This document shows, one piece after another, positions 62,125-64,000 of a stretch of DNA of 64,000 nucleotides; within the stretch, counting starts at the first letter, position 1, and every line of letters begins with the position of its first letter. Source of the DNA: DSSB01 sp046346845 (lineage in GTDB: Bacteria; UBA10199; DSSB01); assembly GCA_046346845.1 (NCBI GenBank), contig JAXMHH010000001.1, positions 434,001 to 498,000 of the forward strand, read 5' to 3'. The notes under the pieces are model-generated. The model did not search any database, was not told the origin of the DNA, and was given only the letters and a program-made list of their open reading frames with translations. A program made the translations under genes and the position numbers.

Positions 62125-63969
62125 TCAAGAAACCGAGGAACTCCCTTTGGCAGCGAGTTTTTGCAATCGTCCGCGAATTTCCTCCGGCTGGAAGACCGGG
62201 CTCGAACAGAGCCCCTGGCTGCAGAGGAAGGCCGCGCTCCGCTCCAATTGGGGGTATTGCACGTCTCCGTTGGGCATCGGACCCTCCCGGCGGTCCCACC
62301 ATTCCGTCCTCAAGTACCCGGTCGGAATCCGCAGCGACTCACGGAATAGGGCCCCGGCTTGGGCATCGTCCTTCCGCCCAATGACCGTGATGTGGGTCGG
62401 TACGCCCCGCGATTCCTCGTCCGCCAGCAAGATACCGGGATCCGTCAGGCGCCCAAGGGCGACCTCCGGGGCGGCCAGGTAGCGCATGGCCAGCTCCGCC
62501 GCCCCTTGGTACTCGCCGCGGCCGGAGTAATGCTTGAGCAAGTTAAAAAATCGCGCCGCGGCGATGTTTTCATCCACGTCGGCGACGGCCGGCAAAGGCC
62601 CCACCGCTCCGGAGCTAAGGTAGCCCGCCCCGCGAGGGTCCGCGAAATTGGCCCGGATAAAATCCGCGGCGCCTTCCGCGCAAGCCAACCAGTCCCGTTC
62701 CCCGGTCGCCCCGTAGAGGGAGAGACAGGCCCGTCCCATCGCCAGGGTATCGCCCAAAAAGGGACCGTCCCCATCCGTCTCGCCGTGGCGGAAACCTCCC
62801 GCCGGGGAACGCCCGTGGACCGCCAGCCAGCGGGCCGCCGCGAAGGGAGTTGAGGCCATCCGGCGATTTTTCAGGACCCATTCGGCCGCCCCCTTGGCCA
62901 TACTCAGGGATACGAGATCCCCCGTCGCGCGATACACTTGCACGAGGCCCTCGATGGCCCAGCCGTTCTCGCGCGCATAGCGGTTTTTATCGACGCGGGG
63001 AATTCCCAAGGCGCGCCGCTCCGAATCTCCCCGCGCAAAGTACTCGGCGGCGTGTTCCCCCGGCACGACGTCCGCGTCCTGGCTCGTATAAAAGGCGCCC
63101 TCGGGACTGAGCAGAAATTTTTGCAGGTAGCCTTGGATGGCCCGGGCCACCCTGAGGTCCTCCGGATCGCCCCCTTGCGCATAGGCCAGCGAATACACTC
63201 TCAGGTAGTCGCGCTGGAAGGACATGATCTTCTCAAAGTGCGGATGGGTCCAATCCCGGCCATGCGAATACTGATAGACCCCGCCCCAGGCCGGATCCAG
63301 CAAGGCACGGGCGGCAAGCAAAGTCCGGCGCGCCCGGGCGGCCTCCGCGCTGTCCCCGGCCTGCGCGCGGCGCAAGGCGTATTCCAGGCTGTCGGCATCG
63401 ACGTACTTATGGCTGAGCTTGAGGCCCCCGAGCTCCGAGTCGAAGGCCTCGCGGTGCCTCCGCTCCAATTCGAGCCTCAACTCCGGCGGCAAAACCCCCG
63501 CCTTCACCAGGGTGGGCCGCGCCTCGGCCTCCGGGGATACCGATTTGGGATCTTCCGCCAGACGCCGCAACCAATTCGCCATCTCCTCGGGCGCGATGAA
63601 TCCGGCGCGCTTGGCCAATTCCCGGCCCTCGGCGTCAAACACGATGGTCGCCGGCCATCCGTAGTCGCGATAGCGATTGGCGAGGCCCGGCATCGCGTCC
63701 TGGTCGGCGCGAATCGGGATGAAGCGGCGTCGTATCCGATCCGCCACCTCTGGATGGGCATAGGTCTGAATCTCCATCACATGGCACCAGTGGCACCAAA
63801 CCGCCTCCAGATCCAAAAGCACCAGCTTGTGGTCGCGCCTCGCCTCCGCAAAGGCCGTCTCGGACCAAGGCCGCCAAGCCACCTTTCCGCCGCCCTCCCC
63901 CGCCCTCGCAGGACCGGTGAGGGAGAGCCACCCGACCAGAAGCAAAAAAATCGATCGAAAAAAACGCAT
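62125..63969 (-). CDS. Exported DUF255/YyaL-like thioredoxin-domain protein
   Basis: A 614-residue protein of the DUF255 (YyaL/spermatogenesis-associated 20-like) family. A signal peptide (about 1-23, FRSIFLLLVGWLSLTGPARA) is unusual, since many members are cytosolic. The thioredoxin-like domain (about 30-150) has LDLEAVWCHWCHVMEIQTYA with a WCHWC active site and GWPATIVFDAEGREL. The rest forms an (alpha/alpha)6-barrel-like region with DGGVYQYSHG-type repeats (WGGVYQYSHGRDWTHPHFEK), YTSQDADV and GWAIEGLVQVYRATG. An AGGAGG site lies a few bases before the ATG. The enzymatic role of the family is not established. Disulphide chemistry on the Cys-rich neighbours is possible but speculative. It converges on Cys-rich gene 2. 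Confidence 0.9.
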   Translation of the reverse strand: MRFFRSIFLLLVGWLSLTGPARAGEGGGKVAWRPWSETAFAEARRDHKLVLLDLEAVWCHWCHVMEIQTYAHPEVADRIRRRFIPIRADQDAMPGLANRYRDYGWPATIVFDAEGRELAKRAGFIAPEEMANWLRRLAEDPKSVSPEAEARPTLVKAGVLPPELRLELERRHREAFDSELGGLKLSHKYVDADSLEYALRRAQAGDSAEAARARRTLLAARALLDPAWGGVYQYSHGRDWTHPHFEKIMSFQRDYLRVYSLAYAQGGDPEDLRVARAIQGYLQKFLLSPEGAFYTSQDADVVPGEHAAEYFARGDSERRALGIPRVDKNRYARENGWAIEGLVQVYRATGDLVSLSMAKGAAEWVLKNRRMASTPFAAARWLAVHGRSPAGGFRHGETDGDGPFLGDTLAMGRACLSLYGATGERDWLACAEGAADFIRANFADPRGAGYLSSGAVGPLPAVADVDENIAAARFFNLLKHYSGRGEYQGAAELAMRYLAAPEVALGRLTDPGILLADEESRGVPTHITVIGRKDDAQAGALFRESLRIPTGYLRTEWWDRREGPMPNGDVQYPQLERSAAFLCSQGLCSSPVFQPEEIRGRLQKLAAKGSSSVS

Positions 63970-64000
63970 GGCAGCCTCCTAGATCCAGTAGTGGGAAGAG

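Overview
The window reads as a piece of a high-GC, Gram-negative chromosome. It has an outer membrane (apolipoprotein N-acyltransferase, TolC, RND pump, DsbD, many lipoprotein signal peptides) and some Myxococcota/deltaproteobacterial traits: DUF4215-type Cys-rich repeats, Ser/Thr kinase-sigma54 regulator fusions and abundant secreted proteins of unknown function. I cannot place it more precisely than a deltaproteobacterial or sister lineage. No phage, insertion sequence, CRISPR array or rRNA was seen; there is one tRNA.

Layout. 1-4 kb: minus-strand operon dsbD, membrane sensor histidine kinase, greB (cut by the window edge). 4-6.7 kb: glutamate dehydrogenase, an archaeal-style diadenylate cyclase and a small protein, closed by a terminator. 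6.7-11.5 kb: M23 peptidase, a zinc-ribbon protein with a lipase, YihY/BrkB, der, tRNA-Met. 11.5-15.7 kb: an FG-GAP-like exported protein and two lipoproteins. 15.8-25.4 kb: a kinase-TPR-GAF-sigma54 activator directly behind a GGDEF protein, prfB with an intact programmed frameshift, and a divergent relative of the GGDEF protein. 25.6-36.1 kb: Ig-like lipoprotein, yjbQ-pgpH-ybeY-lnt operon, lytic transglycosylase, SDR plus acyltransferase, pgi. 36.2-39.7 kb: ASH-domain protein and an ECF sigma/anti-sigma operon with two secreted proteins. 39.9-44.9 kb: tetR-tolC-RND operon with a clear operator. 45-49.9 kb: lipoprotein, M15 peptidase, a metallo-beta-lactamase fusion. 49.9-52.7 kb: alcohol dehydrogenase, SCP2 and acyl-CoA dehydrogenase operon. 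53-62 kb: two giant tandem Cys-rich repeat proteins. 62-64 kb: DUF255 thioredoxin-like protein.

Main ideas. (1) Four surface-protein genes (two lipoproteins beside the sigma54 activator, and both giant Cys-rich proteins) each have a sigma54-type TGG-N8-TTGCT promoter, which suggests a local sigma54 regulon for envelope proteins. (2) The two Cys-rich genes share an ungapped 126-nt leader whose helices are kept by wobble and compensatory changes, and each ends in a hairpin over the ribosome binding site. This is a candidate new riboswitch or regulatory RNA. (3) Three proteins share an undescribed N-terminal module of about 280 residues fused to different C-terminal parts (HTH-GGDEF, metallo-beta-lactamase, unknown). 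(4) A c-di-AMP synthase and a PgpH-type c-di-AMP hydrolase are both present.
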